A stretch of DNA of 64,000 nucleotides, from NCBI GenBank assembly GCA_017415505.1, contig JAFQGG010000050.1, forward strand, positions 17,378-81,377, given 5' to 3'. Positions 50,262 through 58,492 of this stretch are shown in pieces. The notes beneath the pieces are model-generated. The model saw nothing but the letters and a program-made list of their open reading frames with translations, was not told where the DNA came from and made no database searches. The stretch comes from Clostridia bacterium (GTDB lineage Bacteria; Bacillota; Clostridia; Christensenellales; Borkfalkiaceae). The translations under genes and the position numbers were made by a program. Within the stretch, counting starts at the first letter, position 1. Each line of letters opens with the position of its first letter.

Positions 50262-51437
50262 TTAGAAACGCTCAACAAAAGGAACGTTGGATTTGAGAAC
50301 AGAGAAAATAACTCTGGACATTTTCTTCATACCGTGGGAGATAGCCACGTAATGGTGTTTACCTTGTTCTTTCTTTTTGGAAATGTAAGCTTGAAAGGAA
50401 GGACTGGAAATATTGGCAGCGGTAGTAGCAAGGTATAAAGCATTGCGTAAATATCGCGAACCGTGTTTCACCATAGGTGTATTTTTAGCAACGAATTTAC
50501 CAGATTGGTAGGTGGACGGATCGCAGCCTGCAAAAGCAAGCAGTTTTGCAGGAGAAGAGAATTTGTTAATATCTCCAATTTCGGCAAGAATAGTTGCGCC
50601 TAAAACGTTGCCAATACCAGGGATAGAAGTAATGGGGGAATGAAGCTCTGCTAAAATTCTTTCAATTTCCTTTTCCAATTCCGCTTTTTGCATTTCAAGG
50701 AAGCGAATACGTTGAATTAAGAGTTTTAACTCAAAAGCATCGCCAAGATTGTAAGAAGCAATGGAAGAGATTGCGAGTTGTTTTAATTGCAAAGCTTTGT
50801 CTTTCTTAAATCTACCGCGCGAAGCGGATGAAAGGATATTGGAAAGCTTGGTAATATTACAAGAAGCAATGTCTTTTGCAGAAGGTAAAACTTCTAAAAG
50901 AGATAAGCACGAATTGGTATAAAGGTTGCAAAAGAAAGAAGAAAGTTCGGGGAAAAGGATATGAACAGACCTTCTATAACGATTTTTTAGCGGTTGAAGC
51001 TCTTTATTTAGCCGAAACCGTGTTCGAGTGAGTGACTTTAAGGAAGAAATGTGGTATAATTGCTCATGGTAGGGACTTGACCTATCGGAAACTAATAATT
51101 GAGCAATATAACGCGCGTCGTTTATATCCGTTTTAGTTCTGCGCAAAGAATAAGCACGTCTTGACTGGCAAACGGAAAGAGGGTTAAAAAGTGTAACGGA
51201 AACCCCTAATTGCTTAAGAAATCTCAACAGGTTGGTTGAGTAGTGACCGGTAGATTCAAGCCCTACTTTTGTTTTATCTAAATTGCCGTTAGCGCATTTA
51301 GATAAGAGAGATTGGAAAGCAAGAAAGCCATCCAAAGAGTTAGGAAAAGAGAAATTATCACAAAGGATTTCGCCATCGGAAGAAAAAATGTGACAATCGT
51401 GCTTATCCTTAGCAACGTCGATACCGCAAAAAATCAT
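50262..51437 (-). CDS. IS110-family transposase (DEDD)
   Basis: 391 residues. RuvC-like DEDD catalytic domain at the N-terminus (FCGIDVAKDKHDCHI, VGLESTGHYSTNLL, RTKTDINDARYIAQLL), then a coiled-coil (about 240-265) and the Transposase_20 domain with SITSIPGIGNVLGATILAEIGD and FAGCDPSTYQSGKF, including the conserved Ser region. The protein looks intact. IS110 enzymes act with a structured bridge RNA from the non-coding end. It is opposite in direction to the host element. AGGAGG precedes the ATG. Confidence 0.93.
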   Translation of the reverse strand: MIFCGIDVAKDKHDCHIFSSDGEILCDNFSFPNSLDGFLAFQSLLSKCANGNLDKTKVGLESTGHYSTNLLRFLKQLGVSVTLFNPLSVCQSRRAYSLRRTKTDINDARYIAQLLVSDRSSPYHEQLYHISSLKSLTRTRFRLNKELQPLKNRYRRSVHILFPELSSFFCNLYTNSCLSLLEVLPSAKDIASCNITKLSNILSSASRGRFKKDKALQLKQLAISSIASYNLGDAFELKLLIQRIRFLEMQKAELEKEIERILAELHSPITSIPGIGNVLGATILAEIGDINKFSSPAKLLAFAGCDPSTYQSGKFVAKNTPMVKHGSRYLRNALYLATTAANISSPSFQAYISKKKEQGKHHYVAISHGMKKMSRVIFSVLKSNVPFVERF

Positions 51438-51529
51438 AAAGGTATCCTCCTTGAAGTAAAAAATTTATTTCTGTGCGACCACAAAATCAATGTCAATGTA
51501 CTCTCGTGAGAAATAAAACGAAACAGCGT

Positions 51530-51650
51530 TATCTAACTAATCAACAAAAAAGACATAGAGTTGCGGTTGGACTCTCCCATCAAACGAAATACCGTTAGGT
51601 ATGACTGAACCAAACCACAGAAACTATGTCCATTATATCTTAAAAAGAGA
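51530..51650 (-). ncRNA. Candidate IS110 bridge RNA
   Basis: The non-coding left end 5' of the transposase (51438-51735) is where IS110-group elements encode their bridge RNA. A stem GACATAG (51552-51558) / CTATGTC (51624-51630) encloses about 65 bases with further partial pairing (for example GGTTGG / CCAAACC). Ends and guide loops are not assigned; the call rests on family knowledge plus this fold. Confidence 0.4.
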
Positions 51651-51746
51651 AAAAAGAAAAACTCTTTTAAGATAAACAAAATAAAGGATAATATTGTAGT
51701 CTGGATTCATCCGACTAAATCTAAACAATATTATACGAGGTATGTA

Positions 51747-52004
51747 GTGTATTATTTATATCCAAAGAATTTAAAAGCGAAAGCAAATATGTGGCTGTGG
51801 GGTTTGAAAGACTTTCTCATCCTTTGCATTCTTCTTTTGATATCGGCGTTCGCGCTCGTAAAGCTCGGCTGGCTGATACCGATGGCGATAACGCTGTGTT
51901 ACGGATTTTTGACAATCCGCAAAGACGATGCAACGGTGATGAATTTTATCATGTTTTCGGTAAAATATTTTCTAACCGAACAGCAAATGTATAAATGGAG
52001 GTAA
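51747..52004 (+). CDS. PrgI-family type IV secretion protein
   Basis: 85 residues, GTG start. Two adjacent hydrophobic segments (about 21-40 and 44-60) preceded by VYYLYPKNLKAKANMWLW and followed by FSVKYFLTEQQMYKW, the PrgI/TcpE-like plan. It always precedes the VirB4 ATPase in this element type, here by three bases. Membrane component of the mating channel. The IS110 insertion ends very close upstream, which may change its expression. Confidence 0.8.
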   Translation: MYYLYPKNLKAKANMWLWGLKDFLILCILLLISAFALVKLGWLIPMAITLCYGFLTIRKDDATVMNFIMFSVKYFLTEQQMYKWR

Positions 52005-52007
52005 TCA

Positions 52008-54413
52008 GTGAGCAAGAAAGAGAAGCAAAAAAAGAAAAACGGCGCGTCGGTGCAGACTTTTCTCGGCGTGAAATCGTTTAGCGAATACGGGCTTTTGACA
52101 AACGGCGGGGAACTGCTGTTTTTTCACGTAACGCCGAGCAATATCTCGGTGTTATCGTCGGCAAGCGTGGAGGTAAAAGTGCATCAATTGACGGTGGTGC
52201 TTTCGACCGTTCCCGATATTGAAATCGTGTGCCTGGACTCGGCAGAACGCTTTGACGGGAACAAGGCGCATTTGGTAGACAGAATGGAAAAAGAACAAAA
52301 CCCGAAAGTCAAGGACCTCTTGAAAAAAGACGTTGCGTTCTTGGACGAAATCCAAATGGAAATGGCAACGGCAAGACAGTTTTTGTTCATTGCGCGGTGT
52401 AGGAATTTGAACCCCGTGCAGACGTTCAACCGCGCGAACGCCATTCAAAAGGTAATCTCCGAACAGGGCTTTGATACGCACAGAATGACCAAGGCGGAAA
52501 TTAAACGCTTTTTGGCGTTATATTTCGAGTCGAGTTCGTTCGGGGAACAAATGCCCGATTTTGACGGGGAACAGTATCTCCAAGAAAAGGTAGACAAAAA
52601 GAAAATATCCGAAGAAAAAGCGGAACGGATACGCACAAAAAGTTTCTTTGACTGTATCGCGCCGAGTATTATCAAGTTCATGACCGATTATTATATCGTT
52701 GGGGACAGCTACAGATGCGTATGGGCGATACGGGAATATCCGCCGAGTACGGACGAACAAGCGATACTGGCAAGGATAGCGGACAGGAACGGCGTAACGC
52801 TCAGGATTTATCATAGGCTTGTCGAGTCTATGGAACAACGGAAGATTATCCAAAACGCCACGCGGAAAAATAAGATGCAGTCGGGCGGAAACGACGTAAG
52901 TGAAGCGGTGGAAGCGGAAGGGAATTTACAGGACGTAATCGAACTTTTGGCGAATATCCGCAAGAATAGGGAATCGCTGTTGCATTGTTCGGTGTTTATT
53001 GAACTGAAAGCGAAAAACTTGGAACAATTAAAGGAACTGCAATCAGAGATAACGATAGAGCTGACGCGCTCGAAGATATCGGTGGATAGGCTGACGCTTC
53101 GCCAAAAGGAAGGATTTTTATCGGTGTTGCCGATAGGCGGAAATCAGTTCGGAACGCAATACGAACGGGTACTGCCTGCAAGCTCGGCGGCGAATTTATA
53201 TCCGTTTAGTTATTCAGGCAAAACGGACGAAAAAGGATTGTATATCGGGAAAGACAAGTTCGGCACGAACATTCTCGTGGACTTTGATAAGCGGTCGGGG
53301 GATAAAACGACGAGCAATATCTTAATCCTTGGCAATAGCGGGCAAGGGAAATCGTATTTATTGAAATTAATACTCACGAATATCCGTGAATCGGGCAAGC
53401 GTGTGATATGTCTCGATCCCGAACAGGAATACGAAGAACTCTGCACCGCGCTCGGCGGTTGCTATATCGATTTTATGTCGGGTGAGTACAAAATCAACCC
53501 GTTAGAACCGAAAGCGTGGACGGATATGGAAGAAGAAATCGACGAGAGCGCGCCGGAAGCGTTCAAGAAAGTGACAAGACTTTCCCAACACGTAGCGTTT
53601 TTGAAAGACTTTTTCCGTAGCTATAAAGATTTCGACGATACGCAAATCGATACCATAGAAATCCTGCTCGTACGGTTGTATGCGCAGTTCGGGATAACGG
53701 ATACGACGGACTATTCCAAATTAAAACCGACGGACTATCCGACGATGGCGGACTTTTATAAACTGTGCGAAGAAGAATATATGTTATACGACCATACGCG
53801 AAAGCACCTGTATTCGGAATCGACGTTGCAGGAAGTATGCTTGGGTATCAATTCTATGTGCGTAGGCGCGGAAAGTAAGTTTTTCAACGGGCATACGAAT
53901 ATCACGGACGACGCGTTTTTATGCTTTGGCGTGAAAGGGCTTATGGATACGAATAAACGGTTAAAGGACGCTATGCTGTTTAATATCCTTTCGTATATGA
54001 GCAATCAACTTTTAGGAAAGGGCAACACGGCGGCAAGCATTGACGAGCTGTATTTGTTCTTGACGAATATGACGGCAATTGAATATATCCGAAACGCAAT
54101 GAAACGGGTGCGAAAAAAGGAATCTTCGGTGATATTGGCAAGCCAAAACATCGAAGATTTTTTATTGCCGAGCATACGGGAATACACGAAACCGCTGTTT
54201 AGTATTCCAACGCATCAGTTCTTATTCAACGCAGGGCAGATAAATCCGAAAGAATATATGGACGCCTTGCAGGTAGAGTCTTGCGAATTCGAGCTTATAA
54301 AATATCCCGAACGAGGGACCTGCTTGTATCGCTGTGGGAACGAAAGATATCTCTTGGAAGTGATTGCGCCGAAGTATAAAGCGGAAATATTCGGAACGTC
54401 GGGAGGTAGATAA
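52008..54413 (+). CDS. VirB4-family conjugation ATPase
   Basis: 801 residues. Drives assembly and substrate transport of the type IV secretion system at the inner membrane. N-terminal CagE/VirB4 domain (about 20-400), then the motor with Walker A LILGNSGQGKSYLLK (near residue 443), IDELYLF as Walker B (near 680) and LASQNIEDFL (near 710). Full length and intact. GTG start with GGAGG in front. Its stop overlaps the next ATG by one base. No VirD4 gene is nearby, which is unusual. Confidence 0.93.
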   Translation: MSKKEKQKKKNGASVQTFLGVKSFSEYGLLTNGGELLFFHVTPSNISVLSSASVEVKVHQLTVVLSTVPDIEIVCLDSAERFDGNKAHLVDRMEKEQNPKVKDLLKKDVAFLDEIQMEMATARQFLFIARCRNLNPVQTFNRANAIQKVISEQGFDTHRMTKAEIKRFLALYFESSSFGEQMPDFDGEQYLQEKVDKKKISEEKAERIRTKSFFDCIAPSIIKFMTDYYIVGDSYRCVWAIREYPPSTDEQAILARIADRNGVTLRIYHRLVESMEQRKIIQNATRKNKMQSGGNDVSEAVEAEGNLQDVIELLANIRKNRESLLHCSVFIELKAKNLEQLKELQSEITIELTRSKISVDRLTLRQKEGFLSVLPIGGNQFGTQYERVLPASSAANLYPFSYSGKTDEKGLYIGKDKFGTNILVDFDKRSGDKTTSNILILGNSGQGKSYLLKLILTNIRESGKRVICLDPEQEYEELCTALGGCYIDFMSGEYKINPLEPKAWTDMEEEIDESAPEAFKKVTRLSQHVAFLKDFFRSYKDFDDTQIDTIEILLVRLYAQFGITDTTDYSKLKPTDYPTMADFYKLCEEEYMLYDHTRKHLYSESTLQEVCLGINSMCVGAESKFFNGHTNITDDAFLCFGVKGLMDTNKRLKDAMLFNILSYMSNQLLGKGNTAASIDELYLFLTNMTAIEYIRNAMKRVRKKESSVILASQNIEDFLLPSIREYTKPLFSIPTHQFLFNAGQINPKEYMDALQVESCEFELIKYPERGTCLYRCGNERYLLEVIAPKYKAEIFGTSGGR

Positions 54414-54925
54414 TGGCAGCGCCGATTATACCCATTTTGAAGAAAGTGGCGGTTGCCGTTTTGACGGATAAAAAGCTGTTCAAAAAGGTTATGGGGATTA
54501 TACTCGGGATAATCATTATCATTTTAACACCCGTCTTGGCGATAGTCGGGATATTTTCGCAATTGGCGAATGTAGACATGAGCGAAGCAAAACAATTCAT
54601 TGCCGAATATGAAACGACGGCAAGCATGATATGCGAGAAAATCGAACAAGAAATGACGGGGCTTGGATACACGAGTCTACAAATCGAAGAAGCGCAGACA
54701 TTGTACGTGTTTGCGCTTTACGATTACGGCGAAGAAGAAGGATTTGTTGAAAAAATTGTAAGCTGTTATACGATTGAAGAACAAACGGATGAAGAACTCA
54801 TTGCAAAGGTCAATGAAACCTTTGGAACAGAGTACACGGTAGACGAATATACGGACCTTATGCAAGAGATAAGGGATAACCATGTATTAGATGAAAATGA
54901 AAATCAGGAGGAAAATATAGCGTGA
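54413..54925 (+). CDS. CD1108-like membrane protein, shortened, no hydrolase domain
   Basis: 170 residues. One membrane segment (about 24-48) then a helical extracellular part. The gene position after virB4 and the N-terminal plan match the CD1108-type proteins of CTn elements, which normally continue with a lysozyme- or NlpC/P60-type wall hydrolase of several hundred residues. Here the protein stops after 170 residues and no hydrolase follows. It overlaps the next gene by four bases. Confidence 0.5.
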   Translation: MAAPIIPILKKVAVAVLTDKKLFKKVMGIILGIIIIILTPVLAIVGIFSQLANVDMSEAKQFIAEYETTASMICEKIEQEMTGLGYTSLQIEEAQTLYVFALYDYGEEEGFVEKIVSCYTIEEQTDEELIAKVNETFGTEYTVDEYTDLMQEIRDNHVLDENENQEENIA

Positions 54926-55608
54926 TAACGGATAAAAGAAAGACGGAAATTATAGACAATTTCCTTAGTTGGATGATAGAACATCATCACAACGACGAGG
55001 ATTTATACTTTACGTTGAAAAACGTAATCGGGATGACGAAGGAAGAACTCAATGAGTTTAGTATCGAAAGCCTGGATGAATATTACGAAAAAGAACAAGA
55101 AAAGGCAGGAGAAGAAACGCTTGAAACGATTACGGCGGAAGACTTGGTGGAACAAGCGGTGTATCTTGCGAATGCGCCAGACGGCGTAACCGCAGAAGAT
55201 AAATCGGAAGCAATGCTCGGTATGCTTGGCGCGAATATTGTGGACGAGAGCGTATACGAGGAACCCGACGACGAAAAAGAAGTAGAAGAAAGTATCGTAA
55301 AAGAATTTGCAGAATTTAAGAATGAACGCACGGCAGGTAAAACCGCGGAAGAAGTCTTTGACGATGCCTATGAGATTTCCGTAAAAACTGCGCTGAGAGA
55401 TGCGGTGTGTGAAGGGGATTACGAAGACAACGTATATAAAGCGTTGTTACAAAACAGGGGCGAAATCTTGCAGAAACTTTACGACGCTTATCAAGGAACT
55501 CCAAGCGCAAGCGTGGCGACGAATACGGATGCGGAGTCGTTCGTTGAATGGTACGCGGAAAAACATCTAAAAGCAATGACGCAAACGCCAATAAAAATGG
55601 GAATGTGA
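54922..55608 (+). CDS. DUF3848-domain protein (first of a pair)
   Basis: 228 residues, acidic. The DUF3848 domain spans about 125-215 (EVFDDAYEISVKTALRDAV, YEDNVYKALLQNRGEILQKLYD). The N-terminal half is helical and unknown. The C-terminus MTQTPIKMGM resembles the cargo tails. The following gene is a paralogue sharing the DUF3848 domain. Function unknown, regular component of Tn1549-like elements. Confidence 0.7.
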   Translation: MITDKRKTEIIDNFLSWMIEHHHNDEDLYFTLKNVIGMTKEELNEFSIESLDEYYEKEQEKAGEETLETITAEDLVEQAVYLANAPDGVTAEDKSEAMLGMLGANIVDESVYEEPDDEKEVEESIVKEFAEFKNERTAGKTAEEVFDDAYEISVKTALRDAVCEGDYEDNVYKALLQNRGEILQKLYDAYQGTPSASVATNTDAESFVEWYAEKHLKAMTQTPIKMGM

Positions 55609-55615
55609 GGGAGCT

Positions 55616-56209
55616 ATGGAAAAGACGAGAAAAAAATTAAGATTGACGATTGAAATGGATATTGATACCGACGAGTATTCAAATTTAACGGCAGACGAAG
55701 TAGCGAAATCAATCATTCTACAAGACAGCGACGTCGTAGACGGTTTCGAGATTACGACCAATCACCCCGATTTAGAGAATACGTCCGATTTTGTTTTGAG
55801 TAACGGTGTAATCGTGCAAAAGGAATTGATTCCCGAAGAACAATCAGAAGAAATCGATTACAAACACGAAGTGATAGAGAGCGTTGACCAAGAATTCAAA
55901 GCGTATGAAGCAGAGCTATTAAAAGGAACGACAGAAAATGTTTTTTGTCATAGCTATGAAACATCGGTGAAAACGGAATTCCGTGAGGCTATTTGCGGAG
56001 AGGTAGAGTTTGATGACAATGTATATAAAGCGTTATATCAAGAAAAAGGGAAAATTTTGGAAAACTTGCATCAAGACTTTATCGGTCAATCTCACGCAAG
56101 CGTAAACAGTTTTGAAGAAACGGGGATTTTTGTTGAGGATTATTGCAATCGTTATCACAAAGAAATTATGAACGAACAAGACGAAGCTCCGCAAATGGGA
56201 ATGGGGTGA
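55616..56209 (+). CDS. DUF3848-domain protein (second of a pair)
   Basis: 197 residues. Residues about 85-185 (NVFCHSYETSVKTEFREAI, FDDNVYKALYQEKGKILENLHQ, ASVNSFEETGIFVEDYCNRYH) align with the C-terminal part of the preceding protein, so the two arose by duplication. The N-terminal 60 residues are different and beta-like. Ends DEAPQMGMG. Ribosome binding site GAGGGAG. Confidence 0.7.
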   Translation: MEKTRKKLRLTIEMDIDTDEYSNLTADEVAKSIILQDSDVVDGFEITTNHPDLENTSDFVLSNGVIVQKELIPEEQSEEIDYKHEVIESVDQEFKAYEAELLKGTTENVFCHSYETSVKTEFREAICGEVEFDDNVYKALYQEKGKILENLHQDFIGQSHASVNSFEETGIFVEDYCNRYHKEIMNEQDEAPQMGMG

Positions 56210-56213
56210 GCCT

Positions 56214-57473
56214 ATGGCAAGCACCATCAAAAGCGTAGGGCAACAGATGTCCTTTTTTGACGGGAACGTACCGTTGAAATTGACAAAACCCGTTCGGCTC
56301 ATTGAACTGTTTGCGGGGATAGGCGCGCAAGCGCAAGCCTTAAAAAATCTTGGCGTGTCGTTTGAATATCATAGGATATGTGAAATAGAAAAAAGTGTCG
56401 TGGACAGCTACAACGCAGTACACGGCACTTTTTTTATGCCCACGGATATTATGAAAATTAAAGCGGAAGATTTAGGCGTGGTGGAAACGGATAAATACGA
56501 TTATATTTTGACGTACTCGTTCCCGTGTACCGACCTTTCCAAAGTCGGAAAGAAACAAGGCATGAGTAAGGGTAGCGGAACGCGTAGCGGGCTACTGTGG
56601 GAAGTGGAACGGCTCTTAAAAGAAATGAAAGAACTTCCGCAAATTTTGCTCATGGAAAACGTCCCCGACGTGTTGAGCGCGAGCAATCGAAAAGACTTTT
56701 TTTCGTGGTGTGCGTTCTTGGAAAGTTTGGGGTATACCAACCGCTACGCATTGTTGAACTCCAAAGATTTTGACGTTCCCCAGGATCGGGAGCGTTGTTT
56801 TATGCTGAGTTGGCAAGGGGATAAGTATTTTTATAATTTCCCGCAAAAGAAACCAAAGACGAGAAAACTTAAAGACGTGCTTGAAAAGAACGTAGCCGAG
56901 AGATATTATCTCAAAGAAGAAACGCTTGAAAAGCTGAACCTGACCAAGATATACCGCACGGCAAATCAAGGAATATGGTTGGGGAATCTGTATGCGGATG
57001 CAAGAATGTCGAGTGAAGACGGGCGCAGGTTTTATAGGCAAGCCTTTGAAACGATACGCGAGAATGATTGTGCGGATGGCGATACAATAGACGCGTTCAA
57101 TAAGCGCGTAAATAAAAGCGGGGTGTCGCCAACGGTAACGACGCGCCCGGAAGGGTTCAAAACGGCAATCCTTGTCGTGGATGAACCGATGGTGTACGAC
57201 GGGTATAACGGCGTGATACGCAGCGACGGAAGTTGCGTGGGAACACTCACCACGAATTGCGGTGCAGACCTAAAACGGAACGGGCAGGGTATTATCGAAT
57301 CGGAAAAACGTATCCGAAAGCTCACGCCGAAAGAGTGTTGGCGCTTGATGGGTTTTGACGATGAAGCCTATGAGCACGCGGCAAAAGTGACTACGCATTC
57401 TAAACTGTATAAGCAGGCAGGCAATTCCATTGTTGTGGACGTGCTTATGGAAATATTTAGAGGATTATTTTAG
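56214..57473 (+). CDS. C5-cytosine DNA methyltransferase (second)
   Basis: 419 residues. Motif I LIELFAGIGAQAQAL (near 30), motif IV YSFPCTDLSKVG (PCTD in place of PCQS, catalytic Cys kept), motif VI LMENVPDVL, motif VIII PQDRERCFML, target region with KDVLEKNVAERYYLKEETLEKL and motif X QAGNSIVVDVL. It should methylate cytosine; no restriction partner is present. It is only distantly related to the first enzyme at 39713 and the two probably have different sites. The start follows the DUF3848 gene by four bases. Confidence 0.9.
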   Translation: MASTIKSVGQQMSFFDGNVPLKLTKPVRLIELFAGIGAQAQALKNLGVSFEYHRICEIEKSVVDSYNAVHGTFFMPTDIMKIKAEDLGVVETDKYDYILTYSFPCTDLSKVGKKQGMSKGSGTRSGLLWEVERLLKEMKELPQILLMENVPDVLSASNRKDFFSWCAFLESLGYTNRYALLNSKDFDVPQDRERCFMLSWQGDKYFYNFPQKKPKTRKLKDVLEKNVAERYYLKEETLEKLNLTKIYRTANQGIWLGNLYADARMSSEDGRRFYRQAFETIRENDCADGDTIDAFNKRVNKSGVSPTVTTRPEGFKTAILVVDEPMVYDGYNGVIRSDGSCVGTLTTNCGADLKRNGQGIIESEKRIRKLTPKECWRLMGFDDEAYEHAAKVTTHSKLYKQAGNSIVVDVLMEIFRGLF

Positions 57474-57481
57474 GAGGGATA

Positions 57482-57541
57482 ATGAGTACGAGAGCATTGA
57501 TAGCGAAAGAACTTAAAAACGGTAAGTATATGGGAGGTTGA
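57482..57541 (+). pseudogene. Remnant of MSTR-type small protein gene
   Basis: 19 residues, MSTRALIAKELKNGKYMGG then stop. The beginning matches a family of about 90-residue proteins that start MSTRxxIxxxxxxGxY and continue with a CHWDGY motif; here it is cut short. It is one base away from the next gene, whose ribosome binding site lies in its last codons. Confidence 0.4.
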
Positions 57542-57542
57542 A

Positions 57543-58178
57543 ATGTATCGGAAAGAGCCAAGGTCTCAAATAAACCGTCAAATAGTTGCAGAATTAAGAA
57601 ATGGTGAGTCTATAACGAGGCTGTGCGAAAAATATGGAGTAACGCAAGGTAACGTAAGTCAATTAAGACAACGCTATGTAAATAAACCTACTGGCTTACC
57701 TCATGAAAGAAAAAAGTATTTAGCATTGCAAGATATTAAATATAGCGGATTGTCCATTAAGGAAATAGCAAAGAAATACAAGATGGGTGAAACCACTGTT
57801 AATTTGCTTAAAAAATTATATATTGACACGGAATATTGGGAACAGATTCCATTGCCTGTCCGTAACAAAGAAAAAGGTATTACAGAAACACGAGTTCAAT
57901 CAACACAAGGCGAAGTGGTAATAGAAAAAACGTGGGAAAAGAACCGTAGTTGCTCTGGGTGCGGTAGAATGGGTTCAGTTCGGATTAATATACAAAACGG
58001 TCAGCGAGGGATAGGCATTAGTTTTTGTAAATGCTGTTTGATTTATATTAAAAACGAAGTAATTGAAGGAATAGATGACTTTGTAGGTGAAGCAGAAAAC
58101 TCAAACGACTACGCCGAAGTTCCCATGGAAGAACTCGAAGGACGCGAGGTGGATGAAGGAGCAATGGCAATGTTATAG
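57543..58178 (+). CDS. Helix-turn-helix protein with zinc-finger-like part
   Basis: 211 residues. Two helix-turn-helix segments of the resolvase/Hin type, about 14-45 (VAELRNGESITRLCEKYGVTQGN) and 62-95 (YSGLSIKEIAKKYKMGETTV), then a Cys cluster CSGCG...CKCC (about 138-165) likely to bind zinc. Possible regulator or DNA-targeting protein of the element. Ends EVDEGAMAML, in the cargo-tail style. GGGAGG in front of the ATG. Confidence 0.6.
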   Translation: MYRKEPRSQINRQIVAELRNGESITRLCEKYGVTQGNVSQLRQRYVNKPTGLPHERKKYLALQDIKYSGLSIKEIAKKYKMGETTVNLLKKLYIDTEYWEQIPLPVRNKEKGITETRVQSTQGEVVIEKTWEKNRSCSGCGRMGSVRINIQNGQRGIGISFCKCCLIYIKNEVIEGIDDFVGEAENSNDYAEVPMEELEGREVDEGAMAML

Positions 58179-58219
58179 TTTTTTGTGACAAAGTCAGTAA
58201 AGAAAAAGGAGATAAGTAT

Positions 58220-58492
58220 ATGAAAAAAAATATAACGGTATCGTTTGACGAAGAAAAACTTTCGGCACTGAAATTATACTTGGAACAAAAAGGACAAAAG
58301 GTCGAAACGGAGCTGGAAAAATCCCTGGAAACGCTGTACAACAAAACCGTGCCGATGGGAGTAAGGGAGTATCTTTCTTTGCGATCGGCTGAAAAAGTTC
58401 CCGTGAAAGGCAAGGGGAAAACGCAAAAGGTAGATAAGAGTTCTTTTTTTGCGATTGGCGAAAAAACGTCGGAGGTGAATGATGGCGAATAA
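58220..58492 (+). CDS. DUF6103 family protein
   Basis: 90 residues. ITVSFDEEKLSALKLYLEQKGQKVETELEKSLETLYNKTVP is the DUF6103 signature, resembling a ribbon-helix-helix fold. Regular neighbour of mobilization genes in Clostridial elements. It ends in the start region of the next gene (11-base overlap), whose N-terminus has a similar layout. Confidence 0.75.
   Translation: MKKNITVSFDEEKLSALKLYLEQKGQKVETELEKSLETLYNKTVPMGVREYLSLRSAEKVPVKGKGKTQKVDKSSFFAIGEKTSEVNDGE

Larger units (their letters stand above)
50150..51735 (-). mobile_element. IS110-family insertion sequence
   Basis: One transposase gene (50262-51437, minus) with about 110 bases on its 3' side and 300 bases on its 5' side, and no inverted terminal repeats, as is usual for IS110. 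It separates the TrbL-like/methyltransferase genes from prgI-virB4. The exact ends are not defined; 50150 and 51735 are estimates from the neighbouring genes. A 19-base palindrome AGACAATCT-a-AGATTGTCT lies at 50217-50235. Confidence 0.75.

Noticed and set aside
51700-51720. TTCATCCG near the IS110 left end as a second attachment site matching tRNA-Leu
   Set aside because: Only eight matching bases; attachment repeats at tRNA 3' ends are usually longer. No other copy of the tRNA-Leu end was found, so the right end is taken to be outside the window.
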